Shown: positions 49,840 through 61,243, numbered from the stretch's first letter. The stretch is 64,000 nt of DNA from Planosporangium flavigriseum (GCF_011947225.1 NZ_JAATVW010000005.1:124001-188000); one strand, 5' to 3'. The notes: a model not told the origin generated them from the letters alone. Translations and numbers: made by a program.

Positions 49840-50601
49840 TTGCGTACGGTTCTGGTCTGTGTGAAGACACCGCTGGCGGCCCAGGCGATCGGGGCTTCGG
49901 CGACTCGGCTCGGCATCGGCTCGGCCGTGCGAACCGCGCTGACCGCGACCGAGGCCGTGTCCCAGCTCGCTGCTGAGCCCGCCGAACTGGTGCTGGTCGA
50001 CACCGCGGTGGCCCGCCCGGACAGCGCCGACTTCACCCGGCGGGCGCTGTTGGCCTCACCGGGCGCCACGATCGTCTTCTTCGGCGTGGAGGAGCCGCGC
50101 AACGCGGCGGCGGCGATCGCGGCCGGCGCCCGCGGCGTGATCCGAGCCGACCACACCGATGCTGTGACGCTCGTCACGAAGGCGGTGCTGTTGCTCCTCA
50201 CGCAGCCCGCTGTCGGCCAGCGGCCGATGGCCGTGAACGGAACCGGAGCCGGGGACCGGGCGAGCGTGACCAGCGGGGGTCCCGGGTACGCGACCGCGTC
50301 GGGCGTCGGGCGGGCCGTGGCCGCCGGGTCGTCGATGCGGTCCGGTACGAGCGTCGCCCTGCCGCACCAGCGCGCGGATGTCGCGACCGAGCCTCCCCGT
50401 CGACGCGTCGAGCTGACCGAGCGCGAGCTACAGGTCCTGCGGGGTATGGCGGACGGCAAGAGCAACGCTGAGATCGGCCGTGATCTGTACGTCTCCGAGG
50501 ACACGGTCAAGACCCATGCCCGGCGGCTGTTCCGCAAGCTGGGCGCGCGTGACCGTGCGCACGCTGTGGCGTCGGCGTTCCGCGCTGGCCTGGTGAGCTG
50601 A
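49840..50601 (+). CDS. bldM: BldM-like atypical response regulator
   Basis: 253 aa. TTG 49840 follows GAGGGGAG. The C-terminal LuxR/GerE helix-turn-helix (LTERELQVLRGMADGKSNAE; DTVKTHARRLFRKLGARDRA) is close to Streptomyces BldM, a regulator of sporulation genes that can pair with WhiI. The N-terminal receiver-like domain keeps an Asp (D54, VLVDT) but lacks the acidic pair and the switch lysine. A ~60-residue Gly/Ala/Ser linker is inserted before the DNA-binding domain, making it longer than the ~200-aa BldM of Streptomyces. Divergent from whiD. Confidence 0.82.
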   Translation: MRTVLVCVKTPLAAQAIGASATRLGIGSAVRTALTATEAVSQLAAEPAELVLVDTAVARPDSADFTRRALLASPGATIVFFGVEEPRNAAAAIAAGARGVIRADHTDAVTLVTKAVLLLLTQPAVGQRPMAVNGTGAGDRASVTSGGPGYATASGVGRAVAAGSSMRSGTSVALPHQRADVATEPPRRRVELTERELQVLRGMADGKSNAEIGRDLYVSEDTVKTHARRLFRKLGARDRAHAVASAFRAGLVS

Positions 50602-50717
50602 CCGGTCCAGACATGCGGGGGCGGTACCCCGCGGTCACTGGCGTTAAACGGCGCGGGGAGGCGCCGTCGCCGCGGCCTGGGGGAGCGCCATCACCACGGA
50701 CTGGGCAAGCGCCGTGA

Positions 50718-52778
<2,061 letters not shown>

Positions 52779-52806
52779 ACTACTTGTAACTAATTTGGAG
52801 TCCACA

Positions 52807-53925
52807 GTGCGTGACTCGGTCGAGATCGGTCTGGGCAAGACCGCACAGCGGGGGTATCACCTCGACGACATTGCCCTCGTGCCCACTCGGCGCACCCGCG
52901 ACGTCGACGACGTGTCGACGTCGTGGCAGCTCGACGCGTACCAGTTCAAGATCCCGTGCGTGGCGCACCCGTCCGACGCGACGATGAGCCCGGCCACGAC
53001 GATCGCGCTGGGCCGCCTCGGCGGCCTGGGTGTGCTCAACGTGGAGGGGTTGTGGTGCCGGTACGAAGATCCCACCCCGGTACTCGAGGAGCTGGCCGGC
53101 CTCACCGATGACGCGAACACGACGCGGCGCCTGCAGCAGGTGTACGCGGAGCCGATCAAGCCGGAGCTGATCGTCGAGCGGGTCAAGCAGATCCGCGACG
53201 GCGGCGTGACCGTGGCGGTACGCGTGTCGCCGCAGCACACGCTCGCGCTCGCCCCGGTGATCCTCGACGCCGGGGTCGACATCCTGGTCATCCAGGGCAC
53301 CCTGGTGTCGGCCGAGCACGTGTCGACCACCGACGAGCCGCTCAACCTCAAGGAGTTCATCGCCGACCTCGACCTGCCGGTCGTCGTCGGTGGGTGCACC
53401 AACTACCAGACCGCGCTGCACCTCATGCGGACCGGCGCCGCCGGTGTCATCGTCGGCATCGGTGGGGACGAGTGGGCGACCACCGACCGGGTGCTGGGGA
53501 TCAGGGTGCCGATGGCGACCGCCATCGCGGACGCGGCGGCAGCGCGCCGGGACTACCTGGACGAGACCGGCGGCCGCTACGTGCACATCATCGCCGACGG
53601 TGACCTGCAGACCTCCGGTGACATCGCTAAGGCCCTCGGCTGCGGCGCCGACGCCGTGATGCTCGGTGAGCCGCTGACGCGCTCCGAGAACGCGCCGGCC
53701 GGCGGCGCCTGGTGGGTGTCGGGGGCGAGCCACCCGAAGCTGCCGCGCGGCTCGTTCGGCGCCGCCGAGGAGCCGATGGGGAGCCTGGAGAAGGTGCTGT
53801 TCGGCCCGTCCGACGACCCCGAGGGCGTGCTCAACCTCTTCGGTGGGCTGCGCCGGGCGATGGCCAAGTGTGGGTACCGCGACCTCAAGGAGTTCCAGAA
53901 GGTCGGCCTGGTCCTCGACAACTAG
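52807..53925 (+). CDS. guaB3: GuaB3 family IMP dehydrogenase-related protein
   Basis: 372 aa (GTG 52807, after TTTGGAG). IMPDH-like TIM barrel without CBS domains: RGYHLDDIALVPTRRTRD, VVVGGCTNYQTALHLMRTGA, IIADGDLQTSGDIAKALGCG. The catalytic-loop GSxCTT is replaced by GIGGDEWATTDRVLG, so it lacks the IMPDH cysteine. The reaction of GuaB3 is not firmly established. It always follows guaB in actinobacteria, here after 28 bp. Confidence 0.93.
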   Translation: MRDSVEIGLGKTAQRGYHLDDIALVPTRRTRDVDDVSTSWQLDAYQFKIPCVAHPSDATMSPATTIALGRLGGLGVLNVEGLWCRYEDPTPVLEELAGLTDDANTTRRLQQVYAEPIKPELIVERVKQIRDGGVTVAVRVSPQHTLALAPVILDAGVDILVIQGTLVSAEHVSTTDEPLNLKEFIADLDLPVVVGGCTNYQTALHLMRTGAAGVIVGIGGDEWATTDRVLGIRVPMATAIADAAAARRDYLDETGGRYVHIIADGDLQTSGDIAKALGCGADAVMLGEPLTRSENAPAGGAWWVSGASHPKLPRGSFGAAEEPMGSLEKVLFGPSDDPEGVLNLFGGLRRAMAKCGYRDLKEFQKVGLVLDN

Positions 53926-53934
53926 TCGGAAACG

Positions 53935-53983
53935 AAGACGGGGGCGCGGATACCGGTACTGTCGGTATCCGCGCCCCCGTCTT
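53935..53983 (+). terminator. 21-bp hairpin terminator after guaB3
   Basis: Arms 53935-53955 and 53963-53983 are perfectly complementary with a 7-nt loop, ten bases after the stop. The 3' arm ends CGTCTTGCG, a weak U-containing tail. Confidence 0.9.
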
Positions 53984-54038
53984 GCGTGCCTACTTGATGT
54001 ACTGGCGGCAGGGGTCTTCCATAAATGTGACTCGTGAG

Positions 54039-54044
54039 TAACTA
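54039..54044 (+). promoter_or_regulatory. Possible -10 box of the GMC oxidoreductase gene
   Basis: TAACTA six bases before ATG 54051. It lacks the final T of the usual box and no ribosome site is present, so a leaderless start is possible but weakly supported. Confidence 0.35.
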
Positions 54045-54050
54045 TTGGCC

Positions 54051-55706
54051 ATGCGTTACGACGTAGTGATCATCGGCTCTGGATTCGGGGGCAGCGTCGC
54101 TGCGCTGCGCCTGGTCGAAAAGGGATACAAGGTCGCCGTCCTGGAGGCCGGCCGGCGCTTCGCCGACTCCGACTTCCCGAAGACGTCGTGGCGCTCGCGC
54201 AAGTTCCTCTGGGCCCCGGCGCTCGGCTGCTACGGAATCCAGCGCATCAACCTGCTGCGGGACGTGCTTGTCCTGTCCGGGGCCGGAGTCGGTGGCGGCT
54301 CGCTGGTCTACGCCAACACGCTGTACCGCCCGCTCAAGCCGTTCTACGCCGACCCCCAGTGGGTCGGCGTCACGGACTGGGAGCAGGAGTTGGCACCCCA
54401 CTACGACCAGGCCGAACGGATGCTCGGCGTGGTCACGTACAACCGCATGACGCGCGCCGACGAAGCGATGAAGCGGGTGGCCGCCCGCATGGGGGTCGAG
54501 GACACATTCCATCCCACTCCGGTCGGCGTCTACTTGGGGCAGCCCGGGGTGGACCCGTTCTTCGGCGGCGCCGGGCCGGTCCGTAACGCCTGCCACCACT
54601 GCGGCGCCTGCATGACCGGCTGCCGGTTCAACGCCAAGAACACCCTGGTCAAGAACTACCTGTACCTGGCGGAGCAGGGCGGTGCGGAGGTCCGCCCGCT
54701 CACGACCGTCGACATCGTGCGCCCAGGTGCGCAAGGCGGCTATGTCGTGGAGGCGCACCGCACCGGGCGGACGTGGAAACGCCATACCTTCGAGGCCGAC
54801 CAGGTGATCTTCGCGGCCGGCTCGCTCGGCACCCAGCGGGTACTGCACCGCTCGAAGGCGGCCGGCGCGCTGCCGGCGCTGTCCGGCCGGCTCGGCGCGT
54901 TGACGCGTACCAACTCGGAGGCCATCCTCGGGGCGCGCACATTCAACAAGGACGCCGACTACACCGACGGTGTGGCGATCACCAGTTCGTTCCACCCCGA
55001 CGCGAACACCCACATCGAGCCCGTCCGCTACGGCAAGGGCTCCAACGCGATGGGCCTGCTGCAGACGGTGCTCACCGACGGCGGACCGCGCCGGATGTTG
55101 CGCTGGTGGGGCGTGTTCTTCTCGCAGCCGTGGAAGCACCTGCGCGTGCTGTCGGTACGCAGGTGGTCGGAGCGTACGGTCATCGCTCTGGTCATGCAGT
55201 CGCTGGACAACTCGCTGCAGACCCACTACAGGCGTGGTTGGCTGGGCCGTAAGCGCCTGACCACCACCCAGGGCCACGGCGCGCCCAACCCGACCTGGGT
55301 CCCGGCCGGCAACCAGGCGGTCAGGCTGCTCGCTGAGGAGATCGACGGTGTGCCGGGCGGCTCCTGGGGCGAGGTGTTCAACATCCCGATGACCGCGCAC
55401 ATCCTGGGTGGTGCTCCGATCGGTGCCGACGCGTCGAAGGGTGTGGTCGACCCGTACCATCGCGTCTTCGGCCATCCCGGCCTGCACGTCGTGGATGGGG
55501 CGGCGGTGAGTGCCAACCTCGGCGTGAACCCGTCGCTGACGATCACCGCGCAGGCCGAGCGGGCGATGTCGATGTGGCCCAACAAGGGCGAGGCCGATCC
55601 GCGGCCGCCCCTCGGGTCGCCGTACGAGCGGGTCGAGCCCGTCGCTCCCCGGAGTCCGGCCGTTCCGGCGACCGCTCCGGCCGCGCTGCGCCTGCTGCCG
55701 CGTTAG
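54051..55706 (+). CDS. GMC oxidoreductase, cholesterol oxidase (ChoD)-like
   Basis: 551 aa FAD enzyme. GSGFGG (9-14) binds FAD; a cysteine-rich segment around residues 182-194 (CHHCGACMTGCRFNAKN) is characteristic of the ChoD branch; the C-terminal VSANLGVNPSLTITAQAERA is the FAD-contacting end. Proteins of this branch next to guaB3 are often annotated as cholesterol oxidases, but the steroid activity is doubtful and the substrate unknown. ATG 54051 is used rather than TTG 54045. Confidence 0.87.
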   Translation: MRYDVVIIGSGFGGSVAALRLVEKGYKVAVLEAGRRFADSDFPKTSWRSRKFLWAPALGCYGIQRINLLRDVLVLSGAGVGGGSLVYANTLYRPLKPFYADPQWVGVTDWEQELAPHYDQAERMLGVVTYNRMTRADEAMKRVAARMGVEDTFHPTPVGVYLGQPGVDPFFGGAGPVRNACHHCGACMTGCRFNAKNTLVKNYLYLAEQGGAEVRPLTTVDIVRPGAQGGYVVEAHRTGRTWKRHTFEADQVIFAAGSLGTQRVLHRSKAAGALPALSGRLGALTRTNSEAILGARTFNKDADYTDGVAITSSFHPDANTHIEPVRYGKGSNAMGLLQTVLTDGGPRRMLRWWGVFFSQPWKHLRVLSVRRWSERTVIALVMQSLDNSLQTHYRRGWLGRKRLTTTQGHGAPNPTWVPAGNQAVRLLAEEIDGVPGGSWGEVFNIPMTAHILGGAPIGADASKGVVDPYHRVFGHPGLHVVDGAAVSANLGVNPSLTITAQAERAMSMWPNKGEADPRPPLGSPYERVEPVAPRSPAVPATAPAALRLLPR

Positions 55707-55739
55707 AGGTTTCGCGGGGGTAACCGGCGAGAAATTCGC

Positions 55740-55769
55740 TTGAAATCCCCCAAAGTGAGGCTGTAGGGG
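55740..55769 (+). promoter_or_regulatory. Promoter of amt
   Basis: TTGAAA (55740-55745), 18 bp, TAGGGG (55764-55769). The last position departs from consensus. The GGGGGGAG ribosome site lies just before GTG 55792. Confidence 0.5.
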
Positions 55770-55791
55770 AGCCCCACCCCTGGGGGGAGCG

Positions 55792-57258
55792 GTGGACCCC
55801 TATCCCGGTTGGCTGAACCCGGGCGACAACGCGTGGCAGTTGATCGCAGCCACGCTCGTCGGCCTGATGAGCATCCCCGGCCTCGCGCTCCTGTACGGGG
55901 GACTGGCGCAGCGCAAGTGGGCGGTGAACACCATGCTCATGGCGTTCACCGGGTTCGCGCTGGTTCTCGTCGCCTGGGTGCTCTACGAGTTCAGCATGGC
56001 GTTCGGTGAGCCGCTGCGTCTCGGCCCCGGCATCCTCGGCAGCTTCGTCGGAACGCCGCATCCGATCCTCGATCCCGGGTCGCTGCAAGGCAAAGCCCAC
56101 ATTCCACTCGTCGACGGCTCGATGCCCGAGTTCCGGTACCCGAAGTCCACGCTGGCCTACTTCCACTTCGCGTTCGCGGCGATCACTCCGCTGCTGTTCC
56201 TGGGCTCGGTGATCGGCCGGATGAGCTTCAAGGCCTGGCTGCTCTTCGTGCCGCTGTGGTCTGCTCTGGTGTACGCGGTCAACGCCTTCCTGTTGTGGGG
56301 TGGCGGCTGGTGGGCGCACGCGGGCGCGCTGGACTACAGCGGCGGCTACGTGATCCACCTGGCCGCCGGTACGACCGGCTTCACCGCGGCCGCCGTCATC
56401 GGCCCGCGCCTGGCGCGCGACCGGGCCCGACCGCTGCCGAACAACCTGCCGATGGTGGCCGCCGGCGCCGGCATCCTCTGGCTGGGCTGGAACGGCTTCA
56501 ACGGCGGCGACATGTACTTCAGCGGCGCGAACGCGGCCGTAGCGGTGCTCAACACCAACCTCGCCGCCGCCGTGGCGCTGCTGATCTGGCTGGTGCTGGA
56601 CATGTCGGCCGGTCCGCAGCGCAAGCCCACCTTCCTCGGTGCCGTCAACGGCATGATCGCCGGCCTGGTCGCGATTACCCCGGCGGCGGGCTTCGTCAGC
56701 GGCTGGGGCGCCCTGCTGATCGGCGTCGTCGCGTCGATCGTGGTGTGGCTGTCCTGGAACAGGTTCTCCCGGCTGGCGCTGTTCCGCCGGGTCGACGACA
56801 CGCTCGGCGTGTTCCACACGCATGGTGTCGCGGGCCTGACGGGTGGCCTGCTGGTCGGCCTGCTGGCCGATCCGGCGATGGCTGTGTACCTGAAGCCGGA
56901 CGGTTCCGTCGGGTTCAGCGCCTCCGGGCTGCTGTACGGCCATCCCCGGCAACTGGCGCTGCAGGCGGGCGCCGCGCTGACGGTCATCGCGTGGGACGCG
57001 GCGCTCACCGTGGGAATTCTCAAGGCGATCGGGACGGTGGTTCCGCTGCGGCTGCCCGACCCGGCCCTCGAAACCGGTGACCTGGCCGTTCACGACGAAG
57101 AGGCGTACCCGAGCGATCGGGTCGTGGACCTCGCGCCGGTCGACAGCGGCGCCCCGGCTTCCCCCGCGCCTCCACCGGCACCGCCTGGTCCGCCCGCTGC
57201 GGCAGCTTCGCCGTCCCCGCCTGCCGCCCCGTCCCCGCCCGTGTCGCCGCCAGATTAG
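55792..57258 (+). CDS. amt: Ammonium transporter
   Basis: 488 aa Amt/Rh channel. Eleven hydrophobic segments; the twin-histidine pore residues lie in YVIHLAAGTTG (about residue 188) and GVFHTHGVAG (about 342-344). GGLAQRKWAVNTMLMAF and LGWNGFNGGD are family motifs. The last ~50 residues are a Pro/Ala-rich cytoplasmic tail. No glnK or glnD follows it here, unlike the usual amtB-glnK pair, so its control by PII is uncertain. Confidence 0.94.
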   Translation: MDPYPGWLNPGDNAWQLIAATLVGLMSIPGLALLYGGLAQRKWAVNTMLMAFTGFALVLVAWVLYEFSMAFGEPLRLGPGILGSFVGTPHPILDPGSLQGKAHIPLVDGSMPEFRYPKSTLAYFHFAFAAITPLLFLGSVIGRMSFKAWLLFVPLWSALVYAVNAFLLWGGGWWAHAGALDYSGGYVIHLAAGTTGFTAAAVIGPRLARDRARPLPNNLPMVAAGAGILWLGWNGFNGGDMYFSGANAAVAVLNTNLAAAVALLIWLVLDMSAGPQRKPTFLGAVNGMIAGLVAITPAAGFVSGWGALLIGVVASIVVWLSWNRFSRLALFRRVDDTLGVFHTHGVAGLTGGLLVGLLADPAMAVYLKPDGSVGFSASGLLYGHPRQLALQAGAALTVIAWDAALTVGILKAIGTVVPLRLPDPALETGDLAVHDEEAYPSDRVVDLAPVDSGAPASPAPPPAPPGPPAAAASPSPPAAPSPPVSPPD

Positions 57259-57272
57259 GCTTCCGCCCCCAC

Positions 57273-57295
57273 CCCTCCGCCGTGATCAGGGAGGG
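57273..57295 (+). terminator. Weak hairpin after amt
   Basis: CCCTCC and GGAGGG pair around 11 nt, about 15 bases after the amt stop and followed by TT. It is the only terminator candidate before guaA. Confidence 0.35.
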
Positions 57296-57369
57296 TTCGG
57301 CGTCCACGGTGATCTCGGCTCTTCCTGGTCATGGCATGGGACCGGCGGCAGGAGGCGGCCGCAGCCGGA

Positions 57370-57375
57370 TAGGCT
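57370..57375 (+). promoter_or_regulatory. -10 box 6 nt before guaA (leaderless type)
   Basis: TAGGCT-CGGCGC-ATG. No ribosome site precedes guaA, so the mRNA probably starts at the ATG. Confidence 0.55.
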
Positions 57376-57381
57376 CGGCGC

Positions 57382-58935
57382 ATGAGCACGCCGCCCCCGG
57401 TTCTCGTCGTCGATTTCGGAGCCCAGTACGCGCAGCTGATCGCCCGCCGCGTCCGCGAGGCCAACGTCTACTCGGAGTTGGTCCCGCACTCGATGCCGGT
57501 GGAGCAGATGCTCGCCCGCGAACCGGCCGCGATCATCCTCTCGGGTGGGCCGTCCAGCGTGTACGAGGAGGGCGCGCCCCAGGTCGACCCGGCCCTGTTC
57601 GACGCCGGCGTACCCGTGTTCGGCATCTGCTACGGCTTCCAGGCGATGGCCCGGGCGCTCGGTGGTGAGGTCGCTCACACCGGCCTGCGGGAGTTCGGCG
57701 GCACACCGCTCAACATCGCCGATCGGCCCGGCGTCCTCTTGGAGGGCCTGCCCGCCGAGCAGTCGGTGTGGATGAGCCACGGCGACAGCGTCTCGGCCGC
57801 GCCGCCCGGGTTCAACGTCACGGCCGCGTCGCCCGGCGCGAAGGTGGCCGCGTTCGAGAACCCGGAGAAGCGCCTCGCCGGGGTGCAGTTCCACCCCGAG
57901 GTCGCCCATACCCCGCACGGCCAGGAGATCCTGCGCCGCTTCCTCGCCGACATCGCGGGAGTCGAGCCGACCTGGACCAACGACGAGATCATCGACGAGC
58001 AGGTCCGCGCCATCCGCGAGCAGGTCGGTGACAAGCAGGTGATCTGCGGCCTCTCCGGCGGGGTTGACTCGGCCGTGGCCGCCGCGCTGGTCCAGCGCGC
58101 GGTCGGCGACCAGCTCACCTGCGTCTTCGTCGACCACGGGCTGCTGCGGGCGGGCGAGGCCGAGCAGGTCGAGCAGGACTACGTGGCCGCCACGGGCATC
58201 AAGCTCAAGGTGGTCGACGCGGCCGACCGGTTCCTGAACGCGCTCGCCGGGGTCACCGACCCGGAGCAGAAGCGCAAGATCGTGGGTCGCGAGTTCATCC
58301 GCGTGTTCGAGCAGGCCGCGCGCGAGGTCGCCGCCGAAAACGATGTCGAGTTCCTGGTGCAGGGCACCCTGTACCCGGACGTCGTGGAGTCCGGCGGCGG
58401 CACCGGCACCGCCAACATCAAGTCGCACCACAACGTCGGCGGCCTGCCCGAGGACCTGAAGTTCACGCTCATCGAGCCGCTGCGCACCCTGTTCAAGGAC
58501 GAGGTACGGGCGATCGGCGCGGCCCTCGGCCTGCCCGCGGAGATCGTCCAGCGCCACCCGTTCCCCGGCCCCGGGCTGTCGATCCGGATCATCGGTGAGG
58601 TCACCCGCGACCGCCTCGACGTGCTGCGCGCCGCCGACAAGATCGCCCGCGAGGAGCTGACCGCCGCCGGACTGGACCGGGAGATCTGGCAGGTTCCGGT
58701 GGTCCTGCTCGCCGACGTGCGCAGCGTGGGCGTCCAGGGCGACGGACGTACGTACGGGCACCCCATCGTGCTGCGCCCGGTGTCGAGCGAGGACGCCATG
58801 ACGGCTGACTGGTCGCGGCTGCCCTACGACGTCATCGCCCGGATCTCGACGCGGATCACCAACGAGGTGCCCGAGGTCAACCGGGTCGTCCTCGACGTCA
58901 CCAGCAAGCCCCCGGGCACCATCGAGTGGGAGTGA
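57382..58935 (+). CDS. guaA: GMP synthase (glutamine-hydrolysing)
   Basis: Converts XMP to GMP (517 aa). The glutamine amidotransferase domain has [11 protein letters not shown] (nucleophile Cys near residue 83) and [11 protein letters not shown]. The ATP pyrophosphatase P-loop is [11 protein letters not shown] (about 227). The dimerisation domain ends with the family C-terminus [10 protein letters not shown]. It completes the IMP-XMP-GMP route with guaB in the same window. Confidence 0.97.
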   Translation: MSTPPPVLVVDFGAQYAQLIARRVREANVYSELVPHSMPVEQMLAREPAAIILSGGPSSVYEEGAPQVDPALFDAGVPVFGICYGFQAMARALGGEVAHTGLREFGGTPLNIADRPGVLLEGLPAEQSVWMSHGDSVSAAPPGFNVTAASPGAKVAAFENPEKRLAGVQFHPEVAHTPHGQEILRRFLADIAGVEPTWTNDEIIDEQVRAIREQVGDKQVICGLSGGVDSAVAAALVQRAVGDQLTCVFVDHGLLRAGEAEQVEQDYVAATGIKLKVVDAADRFLNALAGVTDPEQKRKIVGREFIRVFEQAAREVAAENDVEFLVQGTLYPDVVESGGGTGTANIKSHHNVGGLPEDLKFTLIEPLRTLFKDEVRAIGAALGLPAEIVQRHPFPGPGLSIRIIGEVTRDRLDVLRAADKIAREELTAAGLDREIWQVPVVLLADVRSVGVQGDGRTYGHPIVLRPVSSEDAMTADWSRLPYDVIARISTRITNEVPEVNRVVLDVTSKPPGTIEWE

Positions 58936-58954
58936 CCCCGCGCTGGGCGTAAGG

Positions 58955-58981
58955 AAGGGCACCGTGCCGCACGGTGCCCTT
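58955..58981. terminator. Bidirectional hairpin between guaA and pspC
   Basis: AAGGGCACCGTG and CACGGTGCCCTT pair perfectly around CCG (two more pairs extend it). It lies between convergent stops, four bases from the pspC stop codon. Confidence 0.85.
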
Positions 58982-58984
58982 CTC

Positions 58985-59236
58985 TCACATCTGGGCGGTC
59001 GGCGCCGTTGGAGTCCAGCTCGCGGGCGCGGGCTGCAGTGGCGGTTCGGGCATGATCGCCCAGAGGATCGGGTACGCCAGGAGCGCGCCGCCACCGGTGA
59101 AGAACGCGAGGATGACGAACAGCACCCGGACGATGGTCGGGTCCATGTTCGAGTACTCGGCGATGCCGCCGCAGACGCCGGCGAACGTGCGGTTGGTAAG
59201 GGAGCGGTAGAGCTTGCGGTACGAGGTCTCGGTCAT
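58985..59236 (-). CDS. PspC-domain membrane protein
   Basis: 83 aa. RKLYRSLTNRTFAGVCGGIA, EYSNMDPTIVRVLFVILAFF and AYPILWAIMPEP form the standard PspC domain with two hydrophobic stretches, followed by a Pro-rich tail. PspC proteins sense envelope stress or act as anti-anti-sigma partners in some bacteria; here no PspA or histidine kinase is adjacent. A GTAGAGG ribosome-like site precedes ATG 59236. Confidence 0.92.
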   Translation of the reverse strand: MTETSYRKLYRSLTNRTFAGVCGGIAEYSNMDPTIVRVLFVILAFFTGGGALLAYPILWAIMPEPPLQPAPASWTPTAPTAQM

Positions 59237-59398
59237 GCCTCTACGATGCGGTCTCCCTGCCCTCGTCCACCTCGGGTGACGCCCGGATCATGGACCCTGG
59301 TCCGTCCCGGATGCCGACCCTGGGTCCCGGCCCCCGAACGGGTGTCAGCAATCCGACAGTGACTCCGGTGCTTAACGTATTTCGGACAGAATTTCGCC

Positions 59399-60337
59399 GT
59401 GACTCCCGCACTCGAGCCACTCCGCAAGATCGCGGCGTACGCACTCTGCCAGGACTCGTCCGGCCGGGCGCTCCTGGTACGGGCATCGCCGCGGTCCGGC
59501 ACGCCCGGCGCCTGGTCGCTGCCTGGTGGTGCGGTCGACCACGGGGAGCACCCGTTCCACACGGTCGTACGGGAGACTGCCGCCGAGACGGGACTGTCGG
59601 TGACGGTTTCCCGGCTACGTGACGTCCTCGCCGACATGCGGGCCCTGCCCAGCCGGGGCATCGTGCTGCACACCGACCGGCTGCTGTACGAGGTGACGAT
59701 CCGGGGTGGCGCGCTGCGCGACCGGGTGGGCCAGCCGACGGACCTGGCCCGCTGGTTCACCCTGGACGAGGCCGCCGCGCTGCCGCTGCGCCCGTTCACC
59801 GCGACGGCCCTGGACCTGCCGCCGGCCCCGGTCGACCTGCGCCCGGACGGGCCGCCGGAGCTGCCCTCGTTCTACGCGGTGCCCGGCCCCGACGGGCTGC
59901 ACCGCGCCCAGCGCTTCGCCGCGTACGCGGTGGCGACCGACCCGCAGGGCCGGGTGCTGCTGACACGGGTCGCCGCGGGGTACCCGGGCGGCGGCGACTG
60001 GCACCTGCCGGGCGGCGGCACCGACTACGGCGAGCAGCCGGGCGTGGCGCTGCTGCGGGAGCTGGCGGAGGAGACCGGGCAGCGGGGTCGGCTCGTCGAG
60101 CTGTTGGGCGTGGCCAGTCACCGGGACGCGGCCTCGCTCGGCCCGGAGGGGTATCCGATCGACTGGCACGGCGTCCGCGCCTTCTATCGGGTGAACGTGC
60201 CGCTGCCGACGCCGCCGCGGGTCCTCGACGTCGGTGGCTCGACGGACGCGGCGCGCTGGTTCACGCCGTCGGAGCTGGTCGGACTGCCCCGGACCGAGGT
60301 GACGGTGGAGGCGCTGCGCAACGCCGGGCTCGTCTGA
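59399..60337 (+). CDS. Tandem double-NUDIX protein, paralogue 1
   Basis: 312 aa with two NUDIX folds. The N-terminal box GGAVDHGEHPFHTVVRETAA then ETGL has Ala in place of one of the paired glutamates. The C-terminal box GGGTDYGEQPGVALLRELAE then ETGQ keeps R-E-x-x-E-E. So only the second domain is likely active as a nucleotide-diphosphate hydrolase. GTG 59399 has CAGAAT six bases upstream and no ribosome site. The next gene is a paralogue. Confidence 0.88.
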   Translation: MTPALEPLRKIAAYALCQDSSGRALLVRASPRSGTPGAWSLPGGAVDHGEHPFHTVVRETAAETGLSVTVSRLRDVLADMRALPSRGIVLHTDRLLYEVTIRGGALRDRVGQPTDLARWFTLDEAAALPLRPFTATALDLPPAPVDLRPDGPPELPSFYAVPGPDGLHRAQRFAAYAVATDPQGRVLLTRVAAGYPGGGDWHLPGGGTDYGEQPGVALLRELAEETGQRGRLVELLGVASHRDAASLGPEGYPIDWHGVRAFYRVNVPLPTPPRVLDVGGSTDAARWFTPSELVGLPRTEVTVEALRNAGLV

Positions 60338-60345
60338 TCGGCGGG

Positions 60346-60351
60346 TAGCGT
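60346..60351 (+). promoter_or_regulatory. -10 box 7 nt before the second NUDIX gene (leaderless type)
   Basis: TAGCGT-CGGCGGC-GTG. It lies only 9 bp after the first NUDIX gene stop, so the second gene may be both co-transcribed and independently initiated. Confidence 0.5.
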
Positions 60352-60358
60352 CGGCGGC

Positions 60359-61171
60359 GTGGAGACGACGACACAGCGGCGTCGCATCGGCGCGTACGGG
60401 GTCTGCCGGGATGACGGGCGGATCCTGATGTGCCGGAACGCACAGGGGGTGCTGCAACTGCCGGGCGGCGCCGTGGCGCAGGGTGAGCATCCGGTCGACG
60501 CCGTGGTGCGTACCCTCGCCGAGACGGCCGGCCTGACCGTCGAGGTGACCGGGCTACGGGATGCCGTCACCGACGTCGTACGGGCGCCGGGCTACCAGGC
60601 GCACAACGACCGGCTGCTCTTCGACGTCCGGATTGCCGGCGGTAATCTGCCGGGCCACATCGAGTGGCTCGCAGCCGAAGCGGCCGAGGCCGTACCGTTG
60701 CAGGAGGTCGCGGGCGGAACTTTCCCGCCCCGTTCGGTGCAGCGTTTCGGTGCGTACGGGCTGGTCACGGACCCGGAGGAGCGGGTGTTGTTGACACAGA
60801 TCGCGCTCGGGTACCCGGGCGCGGGAGAGTGGCACCTGCCGGGCGGCGGTACGGACTTCGGCGAGCCGCCGAAGGCGGGGCTGCTGCGGGAGTTGGCCGA
60901 GGAGGCCAACCAGCATGGCCGGATCACGGAGCTGCTGGGCGTGTCGAGCGGTCACAACCCGAAAGCGCTGGGGCCGGAGGGTTATCCGATCGACTGGCAC
61001 GTGGTCCGGGTGCACTACCGGGTTGCGGTCGACGAGCCGGTGCCGCCGCTCGTCACGGAAGGTGCGGGCAGTTCGACGGCTGCCGCGGCCTGGTTCACCC
61101 CGGAGGAGCTTCCGAACGTGCGGTTGACGCGGGCTGCCGCAACTGTCATTCGGGATTATTTCCGACGGTAG
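60359..61171 (+). CDS. Tandem double-NUDIX protein, paralogue 2
   Basis: 270 aa. Similar to the preceding protein over its length; the shared stretch LGPEGYPIDWH marks both. Its N-terminal NUDIX box (GGAVAQGEHPVDAVVRTLAE, then TAGL) lacks the key RE and EE residues and is probably inactive. The C-terminal box (GGGTDFGEPPKAGLLRELAE, then EANQ) retains RE and EE but has Asn for Gly. The substrate is unknown. The pair arose by gene duplication. Confidence 0.87.
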   Translation: METTTQRRRIGAYGVCRDDGRILMCRNAQGVLQLPGGAVAQGEHPVDAVVRTLAETAGLTVEVTGLRDAVTDVVRAPGYQAHNDRLLFDVRIAGGNLPGHIEWLAAEAAEAVPLQEVAGGTFPPRSVQRFGAYGLVTDPEERVLLTQIALGYPGAGEWHLPGGGTDFGEPPKAGLLRELAEEANQHGRITELLGVSSGHNPKALGPEGYPIDWHVVRVHYRVAVDEPVPPLVTEGAGSSTAAAAWFTPEELPNVRLTRAAATVIRDYFRR

Positions 61172-61243
61172 ATGTGTTGCAGCCAGAAACGGGTCCGGAC
61201 ACCGACGTCTGTCGCCCGATTGGTTTACAGTGAGTGTCCAATT

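Noticed and set aside
53990-54030. A 10-codon minus-strand ORF (MEDPCRQYIK) between guaB3 and the GMC oxidase
   Set aside because: It has no clear ribosome site and is too short to support without conservation data.
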